In this document: piece by piece, positions 38,201 to 49,000 of the stretch
Numbering within the stretch: the first letter of the stretch is position 1
Layout: every line of letters begins with the position of its first letter
Assembly: GCA_964017195.1 (NCBI GenBank)
Contig: OZ024892.1
Location: 11,561,801 to 11,625,800 of the forward strand
DNA: 64,000 nucleotides
Source of the DNA: Siderastrea radians
Taxonomy: Eukaryota > Cnidaria > Anthozoa > Scleractinia > Rhizangiidae
Reading direction: 5' to 3'
Program-made: the position numbers and the translations under genes
The notes under the pieces: generated by a model
The model's database searches: none
Told to the model about the DNA's origin: nothing
Seen by the model: the letters and a program-made list of their open reading frames with translations, nothing else

Positions 38201-41200
38201 TGAATCAATGTCATCATGCAAAGCAGGTCAAACAGAGGTGCAATCCAACTGCATACCGATGATAAATCATGAACTTTATTTATTCCTTTAAGCCCCAATA
38301 TTCATATGCATAATTAATTCTCCCTTAAGTGTTCTCCATACATTTTCTATGGTGCTAGTTGAGAGAATTTGCACAAACATCAAGACATTTCCTTTATTCG
38401 CATGACTAGTATGTCTGATCAAGTAGGGATATCGTAAGGATAAATTTGATGCTTGTCACTGTTGGGGCTTAAAGGGTAAATTTTTTGAGTTTGAGTCTCT
38501 CAGATTCTTCCACTCATGCAAATGTTCCTTAAAGGATCAAATCCGGATATTAATATCATTATTTTGTGTGATTGAACTGACTGTTTAAACAATCAGTTAA
38601 GTGGTACAACCAAACACTCTTTAATTTTAATGCAAAATAATTACTGTAAACGTGCAAATAAAGCCTGATGCAACAAAGGTTTTGGTTGTTTCAATGTTTA
38701 GGTGCCAATTTATGAACAGAGGAATGATGGTCGAGATAATCTCCTGGGTGCTTTAGTTATTGCAGGGCACTATGTTATTCCAGAGGTTAGTAGAGCAGGA
38801 TTGTTTCCAGAAATTATCCGACTTGTTTGTTTATTAGTGGTCATAATTTCTTAGCTTTAGTGTCTTAGAACCTGAATGCTGTACATGGTATAAATGAACC
38901 ATTACAGAATTTACTCTTAGCTTGAAAATGTGGTGACACATCAAAACGATATCCCGAGGTTGTTTAATTATTTTTTAAGCTTGACTGTCTTTGGCATCGT
39001 GTTATGTTGATTTATACAAAACTAATTAAAACTCTTCTTCTCTGACAAGGTGACTCTGTATTTTGCGGGATGTTTGTATCGTGGGAACCGTTCCACCAAA
39101 GTGAGCGCTGGAAGTTTTGATGCTTTTGATTCTCCTAATCTTCCTCCCCTGGTGACCATGAAGGTGAAAATTGAAGGTAATTTTTATCACTATTTAGTTA
39201 TTTATCAAATATCAATGCCATTATAAAATGTATCCGTCAGAAATTCCCATTAAGGCACACCCTGCCTTTCTGCAGTGGTTTCATTAAGGTCCCGAAGGCA
39301 GTCAAATTGACCATTACTGTGAACATTTTGCCCATCCACTTTAAGCATAAAAACAAAACTATTATATAAAAAATTATTTAAAAATTTTGCCTGCCTGTGA
39401 CAAGCATTTGCCCTCCTTCTCAAACCTTAATGAAGCCTGCTACCTTTTTTGGAACAATTCCAACAGGTAGAGTATCATGATTTTTTTCTCTTTTTTAGTC
39501 CAGTGGGATGCAATATTTCGTTCAAACAATGGCTCAAAGTTCACAGTTCATACCAACATGAACCCTAACATTGGTCTGCTGAGGTTGTTTCCCGGTATTA
39601 CAGCTGAAACTGTAAGTGGCTGGTGTTTAACAAATAATGTCCCCAGTATCTGAGGCATTCAAAAACTGATATGTTTATCTTTTGTGCATCATTAATACCA
39701 CAGGTGCATGCATTCCTCAAGCCACCCATGCTGGGTGTGGTCTTGCAGACTTATGGTTGTGGAAATGCTCCTAACAATCGTGATGACCTGATCACTGAGA
39801 TAAAAAAGGCCACCAAGCGTGGAGTTCTGATTATTAACTGCACACAATGTCTTCATGGGCCTGTTGTCGACCAGTACGCCACAGGAAAGGTTAGTTTATT
39901 TCAGATATTTAATATTGTTGCACCAAAATGTTGTTTAACCCTTTAAGCCCCAGTATCAACATGCATATTCTCCTCACTTTTGTCCATATCTTTCTTATGG
40001 TACCCGTTGGGAGAATTTTCACAAACATCGAGACATTTCTTGTTTGGCAATCATTTCCTTTATTCTTGTGACCTGTATGTTTGATCAAGTAGGGATATTG
40101 TAAGGAGAAATTAGATACCTGTCACTATTGGGGTTTAAAGGGTTAATAATGGGGAATTTTTGTATAACAAGAAGTTACTTAAATCAAGCCAGTTGTGTCT
40201 GCAGATTCCTTTGCCATGATTGTACATGTACCTTTTCCTGAGCAAAGTTGAATCTTGTCTAGGTCCTGTTAGATGCTGGGGTAATTCCTGGTTCAGATAT
40301 GACGCCTGAAGCAGCTCTCACCAAATTGTCTTATGTGCTGGGGAAGACAGATCTGAGCTGGAATGAAAAACAAGAGGTACTCAATCTTGTCATCAAATTA
40401 CATGTACACTATAGAACTTTTATTGACTAGTGTAAGAGATTTGTAAACCTCAAGCTAACTCTAAACCTCACCCTGTGACTGCTTAAAAATAAGGTATTCC
40501 ATTAAGGAGAGGAGCAGGGCCGAAGGGGGGCCGGGTAAACGGCCTTTCCTCCTCTCACCCACCGAGATATAGCCCAGCTTTTTTGTGACAGTTTATTCTA
40601 CATTCTCAGGGGCACACAACAGTTCATCTTGGTGGAATAGCTCACACAAAGACCCCTTTTAAAGGCCTTGAAACTTTTGACGTATTTTTCTTAAACTTTC
40701 TTGTTGGCTGCATATTCTGGACATTTTACCAGATGAGTTTACCTGGAAATCTTGCACATTATTTTCTTCCAAAATGTAAAAAGGTGTTAGAACTTTTACA
40801 TTGGCGGTGTACAGGGTTTTTGGTGTTATTTTTTTCTCAGGACAATCTGGAAATTATGCCTCACATTTACATATATTGACGACCCACTGTAGATCAAGCA
40901 TATCGATGAAAAGACGTTTTTGTTCTGGTATTTTTTTGCAGTTGATAAGAAGTAACATCAGAGGTGAACTCACCGTTGCCCACACTAAGGAACAGTTCTC
41001 TCTCAAAGATAACTCTTTTATTGCTGCTGTTGCCTCTTCACTGCAGATCGGCTCCAGTGAGGTGAGCTGGTTTTCTAAAAACAGTCTTTGTATCTAGTCT
41101 GAAAGAGAGCTATCACCGTGCCCAGGGTCCAAAAAAGACTTTGTGCCATTAATACCTCCTCTCCCCCTCCCAGTGCCAGGTGCCAGTTTTGATTGCTTGG

Positions 41201-43860
41201 AGTTGACCGATCATGAGGTTGTGATATTTGCTAATTTGATCCCATTCCTCAAGGCTTATACCTTGGCTCCCATTGATAGCAGCATTATTGTAATGCTGAC
41301 AGGACTTAACCTGGTAGATAAATTAGAGGGTCCCTCCTCCCTCCCTTCCTCCCTCCCTCCCTCCCTCCCTCCCTCCCTCCCTCTCTCCCTTCCTTCCTTC
41401 CTTCCTTCCTTCCTTCTTTCCTCCCTCCCTCCCTTTCTTCCTTCCTTCTTCCCTCCCTCCCTCTCTCCCTCCCCTCCTTCCTTCCTTCCTTCCTCCCTCC
41501 CTCCCTCCCTTCCTTCCTTCCTTGCTTCCTTCATATATTTGAAAACTTTCTCGTGTCCCGCCTTCTAAAGAAACCGCTTCTCCTCGTCGTGGTGCTTTCA
41601 TCATCATTGTGTTCCACGTTAAAATATCCTGTATCCTGCTTCGATTTTTAATGCCACCCGACGTACAACCAAATCTATGACAGGCCCTTTGCACCCTCAG
41701 CTGTCACCGGATACCTGTGGAATGCTCTGAACGCATGACGACAGCTGTGTTTTCGCATTACTTTACCTTTTGGAGACCTCAAAATTAAGCAACATTTAAT
41801 CTCTTCTTCCAGGAAATGAAGTATGTGAGGCAAGCTTTGCTTCCTGTGCTCATGAGCTGTGCGGCAAGTTCTGGGAACGTCAAAACCTTGGAAGAACTAC
41901 TCAATCAGGTAAACCTGCAGCACACACTTGACACCATCTGATTTCTTATTTAGCCCCTTAAGCCCTGATATAAAAATGCATATTCTCCCTCAAGAAATCT
42001 TATCCTTGGTGATCACTTCCTTTATTCTTGTCACTTAAATGTTTGGACAAGTAGTGCTAACGTAAAGAGAAATTTCATTTTCGTCATTGTTAGGGCTTAA
42101 AGGAATAAGCATTCAGTATCCATTCGTAGGATTGAAAGCTGTTTCTCTGACATCGTACAACCACAGAAATTCACGCAGAGCCAAGAAATCATCAGCATTT
42201 ATACAATGTTAAACAATGAGAACTGGGAGAAAATATTCAGTCTTCGTTTCAAGCGCGGGAAAACCTGTAAATCGAGTTAGAATGGTTGTCGTTGTACAAC
42301 TAATTGGCTGAAAGGCAAGCAGTATCTGTGCGTTGTTTGCTTATATCTATGCTGCCTAAAAGTTATGAGCGAACAATTAAATGTCACCAAATAAAAGTCG
42401 AAGCACGAACATGTAACCGGAGCCAATGGCGGGAAAACTTAAAGCCGTTACAAAATGCAGGAAAAGATACATGTATAGACGGTGCTAAGCGCGAGATCGA
42501 AACATGCCACTGGTGCTGTGCGTGCCATTGAGTGCCCCCCCCCCCCCCACACACACAGTGCCAAGCTCGGGAAAACATAAATCCGATGCTAATCGCAGGA
42601 AAACACGCTATCTATGCCAAGCGCCGAAAAATGCGAGTGAACTTGAGGAAAGACTTCAGTGATTTTGCTGTCATACTTAGTTGGTAAGATCTATGATTTT
42701 ATCTATTATTAACATTACATCATCTTTTCTCTGATTGGTTGTCGATCGTCGTTCTTTAGCGTCTGGCAGTGAAATTATTCTATTACCTATAGCTCTTACT
42801 AGTTTTGCAGTCGTTGTAAAGCTGTCTGTACCGTGTGGTTTATATTCAGGGTGCCGATGTAAACGCCACCACTGACTACGATGGTCGCACACCCCTTCAT
42901 ATAGCATGTGTGGAAGGTAACACAGAAGCTGTCAAATTCCTTTTGCAACATGGTGCGTCAACGCAAGTAAGAGACAGATTCAAGTGTTCGCCTCTAGACG
43001 ACGCCATCAAGTTTCGACATAAAGAAATCGTTAAAACGCTTCGAAAGGCTGGCGCACAGCTGATAAAAACACCATTGGAAACTGCTGTGGAGCTGTGTCG
43101 CTTAGCAGCCAAAAATCGCGTAGATGACTTGCAAGTATGGCAGCTCGCAGGCGTTGATTTAAACTCGTGTGATTACGACAGAAGGACTCCTCTGCACGTG
43201 GTAAGCTTAGCAACTAATTGTAGTCAAATTCAGTTTCCTTAGAACTGAAATATTTTCAGTTTGTGGTTGGTGAATTCCAAGTCCATACAGAAGCTGTTAG
43301 AAGTAGTTAATGTAACCATAACGTAGACGCCAGGAATGTTATCGCGTGATTGACTTGTAGGATTGTATTTTTCCGACTTTTCAGGTTTTCTTAAAGCTGA
43401 TGGGTCTTTTTTAAAGGAAACGAAAAATCTTAAAATCTACCGCCTTCTTAAATCATGTTCTGGGCTCTTCGAAAACGCGTTATAAAAAAAATCGCCGTTT
43501 TCAAACGACAACGATCGGAAACTGTACACGTCGGACATGGTTTCAATGAGAATGAGTCTCAATACAATGCTAGATACGTTTCCCATGAAAATTGTTTTAA
43601 AATAGATTATTTGTACAGTACCTGAATTGCCTTAACCGGTTAGTGACTTTCTTTTGTTCCCACGATCTTTTTAGGCGGTTTGTCGTAACAATGTAGAGAC
43701 AGTTGCCTTCTTATTAGAGCATGGAGTTAATCCGCACCTTCGTGACGTTTTCGGCAGCACGGCCTTGGACAACGCCAGGTGTTATGAGTTAGAGAACATC
43801 GTCAACTTGCTGGAAGAAGTCTCCGCAGCAAAACAACTTGGAGATCTTTCTGTAGAGTAA
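35209..43860 (+). CDS. ASPG: 60-kDa lysophospholipase/L-asparaginase with ankyrin repeats (paralogue A)
   Basis: Type-I asparaginase fused to ankyrin repeats, 621 aa; the vertebrate relative hydrolyses L-asparagine and is also called 60-kDa lysophospholipase. Exons: 35209-35299, 35432-35591, 37300-37537, 38702-38785, 39050-39176, 39499-39611, 39704-39889, 40263-40376, 40942-41061, 41813-41908, 42850-43200, 43675-43860; all phases agree and the stop is TAA. Catalytic set intact: nucleophile Thr22 in YTGGTIG, Tyr32, Ser105 in DSS, Thr136-Asp137 in HGTDTM, Lys208 in STKV. Residues 1-440 form the two asparaginase lobes and about 444-600 hold four to five ankyrin-type repeats ([28 protein letters not shown]). 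There is no signal peptide, so it is expected to be cytosolic. Start chosen at 35209 because its frame leads straight into [12 protein letters not shown]. MITEs lie in several introns. The tandem paralogue B follows 2.2 kb downstream. Confidence 0.95.
35800..36950. repeat. Scattered fragments of a TATACTAGACG-type MITE family
   Basis: Blocks at 35800-35880, 36770-36800 and 36840-36940 repeat variants of TTTTATACTAGACG, TTAACGTC and GACGTTAA in both orientations. They resemble the ends of the MITE at 28631-29067. Limits are uncertain; the middle of the interval is ordinary intron sequence of ASPG A. Confidence 0.45.
36265..36327. repeat. Long AT-rich hairpin in ASPG A intron 2
   Basis: Two 29-bp arms (ATATAATATAATGTGAGAAA...) with one mismatch and a 5-base loop. 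The surrounding DNA (36330-36450) contains CATCCCGGGATG-type repeats, so it may be the core of a small foldback element. Confidence 0.7.
38288..38478. mobile_element. TTTAAGCCCC-type MITE, copy 1
   Basis: Starts CCTTTAAGCCCCAATA and ends GGGGCTTAAAGGG, about 190 bp, in intron 3 of ASPG A. It shares the internal block TTTCCTTTATTC...GATCAAGTAGGGATATYGTAA with copy 2. Confidence 0.7.
39939..40142. mobile_element. TTTAAGCCCC-type MITE, copy 2, TTAA target duplication
   Basis: A 204-bp element with inverted ends CCCTTTAAGCCCCAGTA / TATTGGGGTTTAAAGGG, flanked by TTAA (39935-39938 and 40143-40146). Non-coding, in intron 7 of ASPG A. The TTAA target suggests mobilisation by a piggyBac-like or Kolobok-like transposase. 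Confidence 0.8.
41335..41528 (+). repeat. (CCTT)n/(CCCT)n pyrimidine microsatellite
   Basis: Nearly 200 bp of pure C/T made of CCCT, CCTT and CTCC units in intron 9 of ASPG A. Its translations (Pro/Leu/Ser on +, Glu/Gly/Arg/Lys on -) look like open frames but are artefacts. Mirror symmetry could support triplex DNA. Confidence 0.9.
41954..42110. mobile_element. TTTAAGCCCC-type MITE, copy 3
   Basis: Begins CCCCTTAAGCCCTGATATAA and ends GTTAGGGCTTAAAGG, about 155 bp, in intron 10 of ASPG A. It is closest to the copy at 63592-63780: both contain CTTATCCTTGGTGATCACTT. Confidence 0.65.
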
Positions 43861-44534
43861 GAAGAAACTGCTGGTTACGGGGAAACTCGGCGTCGCTTTT
43901 ACGGTGTTGAGATACTTTCTTTTTTTTGGGGGGGGGGTGCAGGGAAAGGGGTGGTATGAAGGGGGAGATGGGGTAGAGGGACAGGGGTGGTACGGAGGGG
44001 GGAGGTGGGGTGCAGGGATAGGGGCGGTACGGAGGTAGTCATTTCACTCAAGGAACCTATAAACTCAAAAATTGGAAACAGATATCATGACACAAGTTTC
44101 AGACAGGTTTATAACAACTTCGAAGTCATAACGCTCTCTCTAGTGTCTAACATGTTAATCGTGTCATTTTTATTCTCACTACATATGGGTTTTATATACC
44201 TCCAAATCTTATCAAATATTTGTATATAATGGTGAATACATTTTCAGTTAGCTGGTTCTCCTACTGGCTCTACAGCTACAGTACTTTTTTATTTATTCTT
44301 TTTTATTGTAAATACAGAAATGTGTTTTGCTGTTAAACGTTGAAAACTGAAGGACGAAGTGTACAAGTTGTATTTTAAATTATATAGTCACAATAGCAGT
44401 TTTGACTTACACAGTTGTTAAAGGTTCGTTGGTACAGCAAGTAATCAAGTTATTTATTTTTTGTATTTATGAGGGTGGTGTACTTAAGAGAAGCCCAAAG
44501 TAAAATGTGCACATTTGCTCACGTGCAAGAATGG
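43861..44534 (+). other. 3' flank of ASPG A with a G-rich minisatellite
   Basis: After the ASPG A stop, 43928-44035 holds roughly three degenerate units of a G-rich sequence (GGGGTGGTAYGGAGGGGG...GGGTGCAGGGA), partly within the presumed 3' UTR. No clear canonical polyadenylation signal stands close to the stop; AATAAA occurs at 45065 and 45195. Confidence 0.5.
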
Positions 44535-44544
44535 GTCAATGAGC

Positions 44545-44730
44545 TGGCTCGTCCCCAGTCGTCTTTATGCCGCGCGACGCGCGCGGTACGGGAGCGCGAG
44601 GTGGGATGGGTAGTGAGAAAGCGAGAGAGAAAGACTTCTCCCCTTTCCCCTTCCCATCACCCCTTGCTATCACACTCGCGCTTCCGTGTCGCGCGCGTGG
44701 CGCGACATGAAGACGGCTGGGGAAGAGTCA
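44545..44730. mobile_element. Foldback MITE with 9-10 bp target duplication (Mutator-like)
   Basis: Two inverted arms (TSSCTC...TCCCCAGYCGTCTTYATG, then CGCGCG-rich and GGARGCGCGAG) around a short polypyrimidine centre. GTCAATGAG is repeated perfectly at 44535-44543 and 44731-44739. A 9-10 bp duplication with long inverted arms fits Mutator-like elements. 186 bp, non-coding. Confidence 0.75.
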
Positions 44731-44740
44731 GTCAATGAGG

Positions 44741-45732
44741 TCAATATTTTTATGTATAATTTTGCACGTTTGGAACAAGTTTACAGGTGTGGTAGAGAAT
44801 TTTAATAGAGATTCAAGGTGTAGAAGTTTCAGTCGTTCTAAATTGACCAAAGAGTGATATTCTGTTTCACCTGTGAAATGAATGGAACAATGAATCTTAC
44901 ATTTCTTATATCTGTTTAACTTTTTTTGTGGTCACTGAATATTAGACCCGGCAACAACAACATTAAATTTTTTGATATTTTTCAAATATCCAGAAGAAAC
45001 CTTTTGCTGGCTAAACTGTTCTTTGTTTCGTGGTTTCGAGGAAGCCACTCAAATAATTTCTATAAATAAAGAGTACCTATAATGGGTAAAGATGCAGACA
45101 AACTATTTTTCTGTCATACATAGTATATATCAGTTAAGTATGTACAAAAAATTGTACAGTAAGGGAGATAAAGGTGAAAGGTGTTTTAAAATTGAATAAA
45201 AGAGAAAAATCATGTGGTTTTAAATCCACCGTGTCAATTAATTAAATTTTAAACATGAACAACGGGCGTTACTGATCAATGAGAACGGACTCTTTTTCTC
45301 TGAAGCCTAGTCACGTCATAGGCAAACCAAACGTATTTAGCCTCAACACAGACATGTTTTGGTCTCGTCAGCTGGAAACCTGGATTTCACCCTTCCAAGG
45401 GGAAGTTCCACGCAAGGTGGGGAGGTGAAAAAAACGGGTTTGCCAATGTTTCGACGCGTGAGGCGACTTTTTGCCTCTCTGTGTGTGGTTACCTAGGAGA
45501 CCATAGTGTTTTTCCTTCGCGTTGTTATCCACTTTTGTGTGTATAAAGTTCAGATTTTGACTTACAAGTCAAAAATAGTGAGCAAAAGTTGTTCCCGTTA
45601 GGCGAGTTGTCCCTGGCTGAAGTTATTTCAAGGAAAAACGGTATGCCGCCTGGGTGACACTAGCTGCCTTACACGACGCGTTAAAAAGAAGAAACGTGTT
45701 TAGGACTTAGTAGGTCTGACCTGTGATGTATC
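44741..45732. other. Intergenic DNA between the two ASPG genes
   Basis: AT-rich with AATAAA at 45065-45070 and 45195-45200, either of which could end ASPG A transcripts. No gene recognised. Confidence 0.4.
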
Positions 45733-45742
45733 ACGCATTTAG

Positions 45743-45808
45743 CAACCTCGTTCCCAGGGCTTTTCCCTTGGCCAAATCGCCAAGGGAAAAGCCCTGGGAA
45801 CGAGGTTG
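45743..45808. mobile_element. 66-bp complete palindrome with 10-bp target duplication
   Basis: Two perfect 30-bp arms (CAACCTCGTTCCCAGGGCTT...) around a 6-base loop. The perfect 10-bp direct repeat ACGCATTTAG flanks it at 45733-45742 and 45809-45818. This is a complete insertion of an extremely short foldback element. The duplication length points to Mutator-like transposition. It lies about 280 bp before the ASPG B start codon. Confidence 0.85.
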
Positions 45809-45995
45809 ACGCATTTAGCTTTCCTTTGTACAATGAAATGTAACGCGATTTAAAAAACGGATAGATATCCGCATTTTCACAGTCCTCGCAGCTTCGCGTA
45901 CGCGTTGCCTCGGCTGCGTGCACTCGACCGTGCACTCCTATGAAGTCCCAGTCCACTAACGGTTGGTCATTCCGGCTTGGTTGCTAGAAGTAAAG

Positions 45996-46094
45996 ATGGC
46001 TACCGTTCTTACAGGGAACGGAACGAAGAACCTGAACGAAGTGTACATCGCATTTGCAGTCTTCTCCACACTTGCATCACAATATCATGAGTGA
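45996..46094 (+). promoter_or_regulatory. Overlapping upstream ORF of ASPG gene B
   Basis: An ATG in strong context (A at -3, G at +4) opens a 32-codon frame that passes the ASPG B start codon out of frame and stops at TGA 46092-46094. If it is transcribed it should depress translation of the main frame. Alternatively AAGATGGC here may be a YY1-like promoter-proximal element and transcription may start further on. Confidence 0.35.
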
Positions 46095-49000
46095 TTCTGG
46101 AAAGAAGACACCCTCAAGTCCCAGGAAAAACCTGGGAACCGTTCTCGAACGTAGCGAAAATGAGGACATCTCCAATCCAACAGGTGGCATCGACAATCGC
46201 TCCTCCGTCGATTCAGAATCTGCTTCGTCAAAACGCATTCCTGGTGATAATCCAGTAAGAGAAACCATGCAGTCATCTACTTCTTCAGAGTCCCCAGAGA
46301 AAGATGGCACGACCAAACGTAAGTTGCACGCCCAGCTGTCTAGAAGCTTTTTTCAATCTCGTTCTTCGAGTTTTTCCTCGTCAGTGGACGGCTGTTTTAG
46401 TCCCTCGCGCCATAGGCTTGGCACTGTAGCTGTTGAAGATCCAATCACACACGAGAAGGTGGTTAACAGTAAAGTGTTGTTACTTTACACTGGTGGAGCT
46501 CTGGGATGGAAAGTGGATCCACAAGGTATAACACACCTATCAGTTACACTAGAGAGGGGAAGGCAGGGGGAGGGGGGGGGGGGGGTAGAAACCACTGAAT
46601 AGGTTGAACCAAGTTTTGGGTTCAAAGTTTCCCGCCAGAGGCTGGGAAGTATTGTGTAAAACCAAGGAGTTAATGTAAAGCCTACTAAAATATGCTTTAA
46701 CTTTATTTTCTGTTTTCATGTGGCTAAATGCAATTTAGGCTAGGTTAAACGCAAAACAATGCTGGCCAGCAGTATCCCTCAGGGTTTTGGTGCGGGGTGG
46801 CCGGGGGTTTTGTGCAGGGGCCCCCACAGAGCTTACAGTGTAGCGTCAGATGTCAAGTCATTCCGCGTTTGTTATCGCTTTCGGATAGTTCGTGATGCAA
46901 AAGCAGACAGAAGCAAAATCATGAATATGCATTTTAATATATACAAAACATTTCTCAGGTCCAATGGAAAAGAGTGTATTTACACAAACATTAACAAAAA
47001 GTATTGATGGCAGATCATCTTACCTTTCATTCCTGCAACTGTTGAGAACAAGGAAATAAACATTTACAAGGCCTATAAAATTCCAGGTATTTTCAAGATA
47101 GTAGAGCACTCATATCCAGGTTCCCCACCCATTTCCAAGATGGTAGCTATGTCAAACCCCTTTAATATCATATACCGGTACTTGTCAACATCCCTACTCA
47201 CTCAGGTAACACCCTTTGTCAACATCCCTGTTTTAAGTTCATTCAAACTTCCCCACCCTCTGGCAAACATTCTGTTCAAAGTTTTTTAAAATTCCCCTTC
47301 TGGGGCTGGCACAAATGATCAGTCCCCTCCTCATCCTATGACCCTCCTCCCACCCCCAACCCCTCGAGCATAACATCAGATAGGTACATAAACTTGCTAT
47401 ACTTCCTTTGACAAAATCCAGACAATTTACAAATGTCCCAGTTACTCTTGTTAATATTTGAGAAAGCAGACACCTCTTTCAAGACCTCTGGTTTAAAGAA
47501 AAGTCAATAAAAAAGGCTAAATGACAGTTTACAGGGCCATGTAAACTGTGGTTTTACCATCTGACAAGCAAGCCAGCACCTTGGGCTTATTTACTTGTTT
47601 GTTGCAGTGGCTGCCTGTTACTAACTTACAACTCAAATGAGGAATAGCAAGAGTTCCCAGCTTAAATAAAAAGAGCTTTACATTCATTAGCTTTAGTCCT
47701 GTCTTGCTTGCTACTCAGGCTGGGTGGGGGGAGGAGAAGGGGAGTGAGCCTCTGGCTGGGTGGAGGGAGGAGATGGGGAGTGAGCCTCTGGCTGGGTGGG
47801 GGGGAGGAGAAGGGGAGTGAGTCCCTTTCTTTTCCATTAACCCATTGACTCCTGAGGAAATTTACGCGCGACCACCCCCAATTTCCTGAACATTTTTCAG
47901 CATTCAGTCGAAATAAACGACTTGAAAAAATTAACACAATGCGCAGTAGATAAAGACAAATTCTCAGCTTTTGTTGTTACGTTTTATTTCCTCATGGATA
48001 GTTAGTGAGTTATTTTTTAATTACAAGGATTTGTCAGGATCGAAAATATATTGTCAAATTTAGCTCCAAAACAAGATTTAAGGAATTTTTTCAACCGCGC
48101 GCCATTTGCAGTCAAATTCGCAAAGACAGTAAACTTTGCAGTTGTCATTCTCATGAGAAAAGCCGTGTCCATTCCCGATATATTGCACAATTATTATTCA
48201 TCAGAACTTTTAGTCCCACCACTTTTTCAACACCAAAGGGAAAATAGAGAAGTTTAACTTAGTAGAAAATCTGCAAAACGCTCAGAAATGCAGGCCCTTG
48301 GTACAAAAAGCAAACACGTGCTCAGAGACACGTATTCCTATGCTGTTCCTTTACCGTGCAAAATACTCCCACCGGGAATCACAGCATAATTCCATAAAAT
48401 TTTTAAACAGATTCCATTCATTTGACATTACAAAGAAAGCCATTTTTCATTTATTTCTATAGCAGCGAAATTTTAACATGAAACGAAGAAAAATTTGAGA
48501 CGATCACTGCCACAAAAGGATCAGGTTTCAGGGTCAAAATGGAAGCTTATGCAAATAACTGTTGGCATGTTTAGATCTATTTTCGTTGTGAGAATTGAAC
48601 AAATATGCTTGTAGAAATAAAAAGAATCTTCAGGAAAGAAAATTTTATGCAAACTGAAGAAAAAAGTCACGAATCGAAGAGGGAAAGCATGCTTTAAAAC
48701 ACAGATGGCGCAACAGAAATAAGCGCATCTGCTTTCGATTCGTACACAAAAAATACAGCGCAAGAAGCACAGTCATTTCTGATCTGATGGTTAAATTTAA
48801 TAGTTTGCTGAACCAGTGAGTTAAACAGCACATCATAGGAAATAAAATTTACACTGAAAGAGGTTCATTACCTGGTCTAATTGTTCAAAGGAAAGATTCA
48901 CAAGTCTTGATTTCTGCTCGCAAAATTTGACTCCACGCGGTCTTCAAGCCTTGTCGAATCGGTTAAACTTTTCATCGCTTTGTACTAGGAAACTATCCAC

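Noticed and set aside
41256..41694. Long open frames on both strands over the pyrimidine tract (Pro/Ser/Leu-rich on +, Gly/Arg/Glu/Lys-rich on -)
   Set aside because: They are translations of a simple CCTT/CCCT repeat in an intron of ASPG A and have no independent coding signal.
46054..46086. A longer ASPG B start reading upstream of 46087
   Set aside because: The upstream codon at 46054 is TTG; the first in-frame ATG is 46087.
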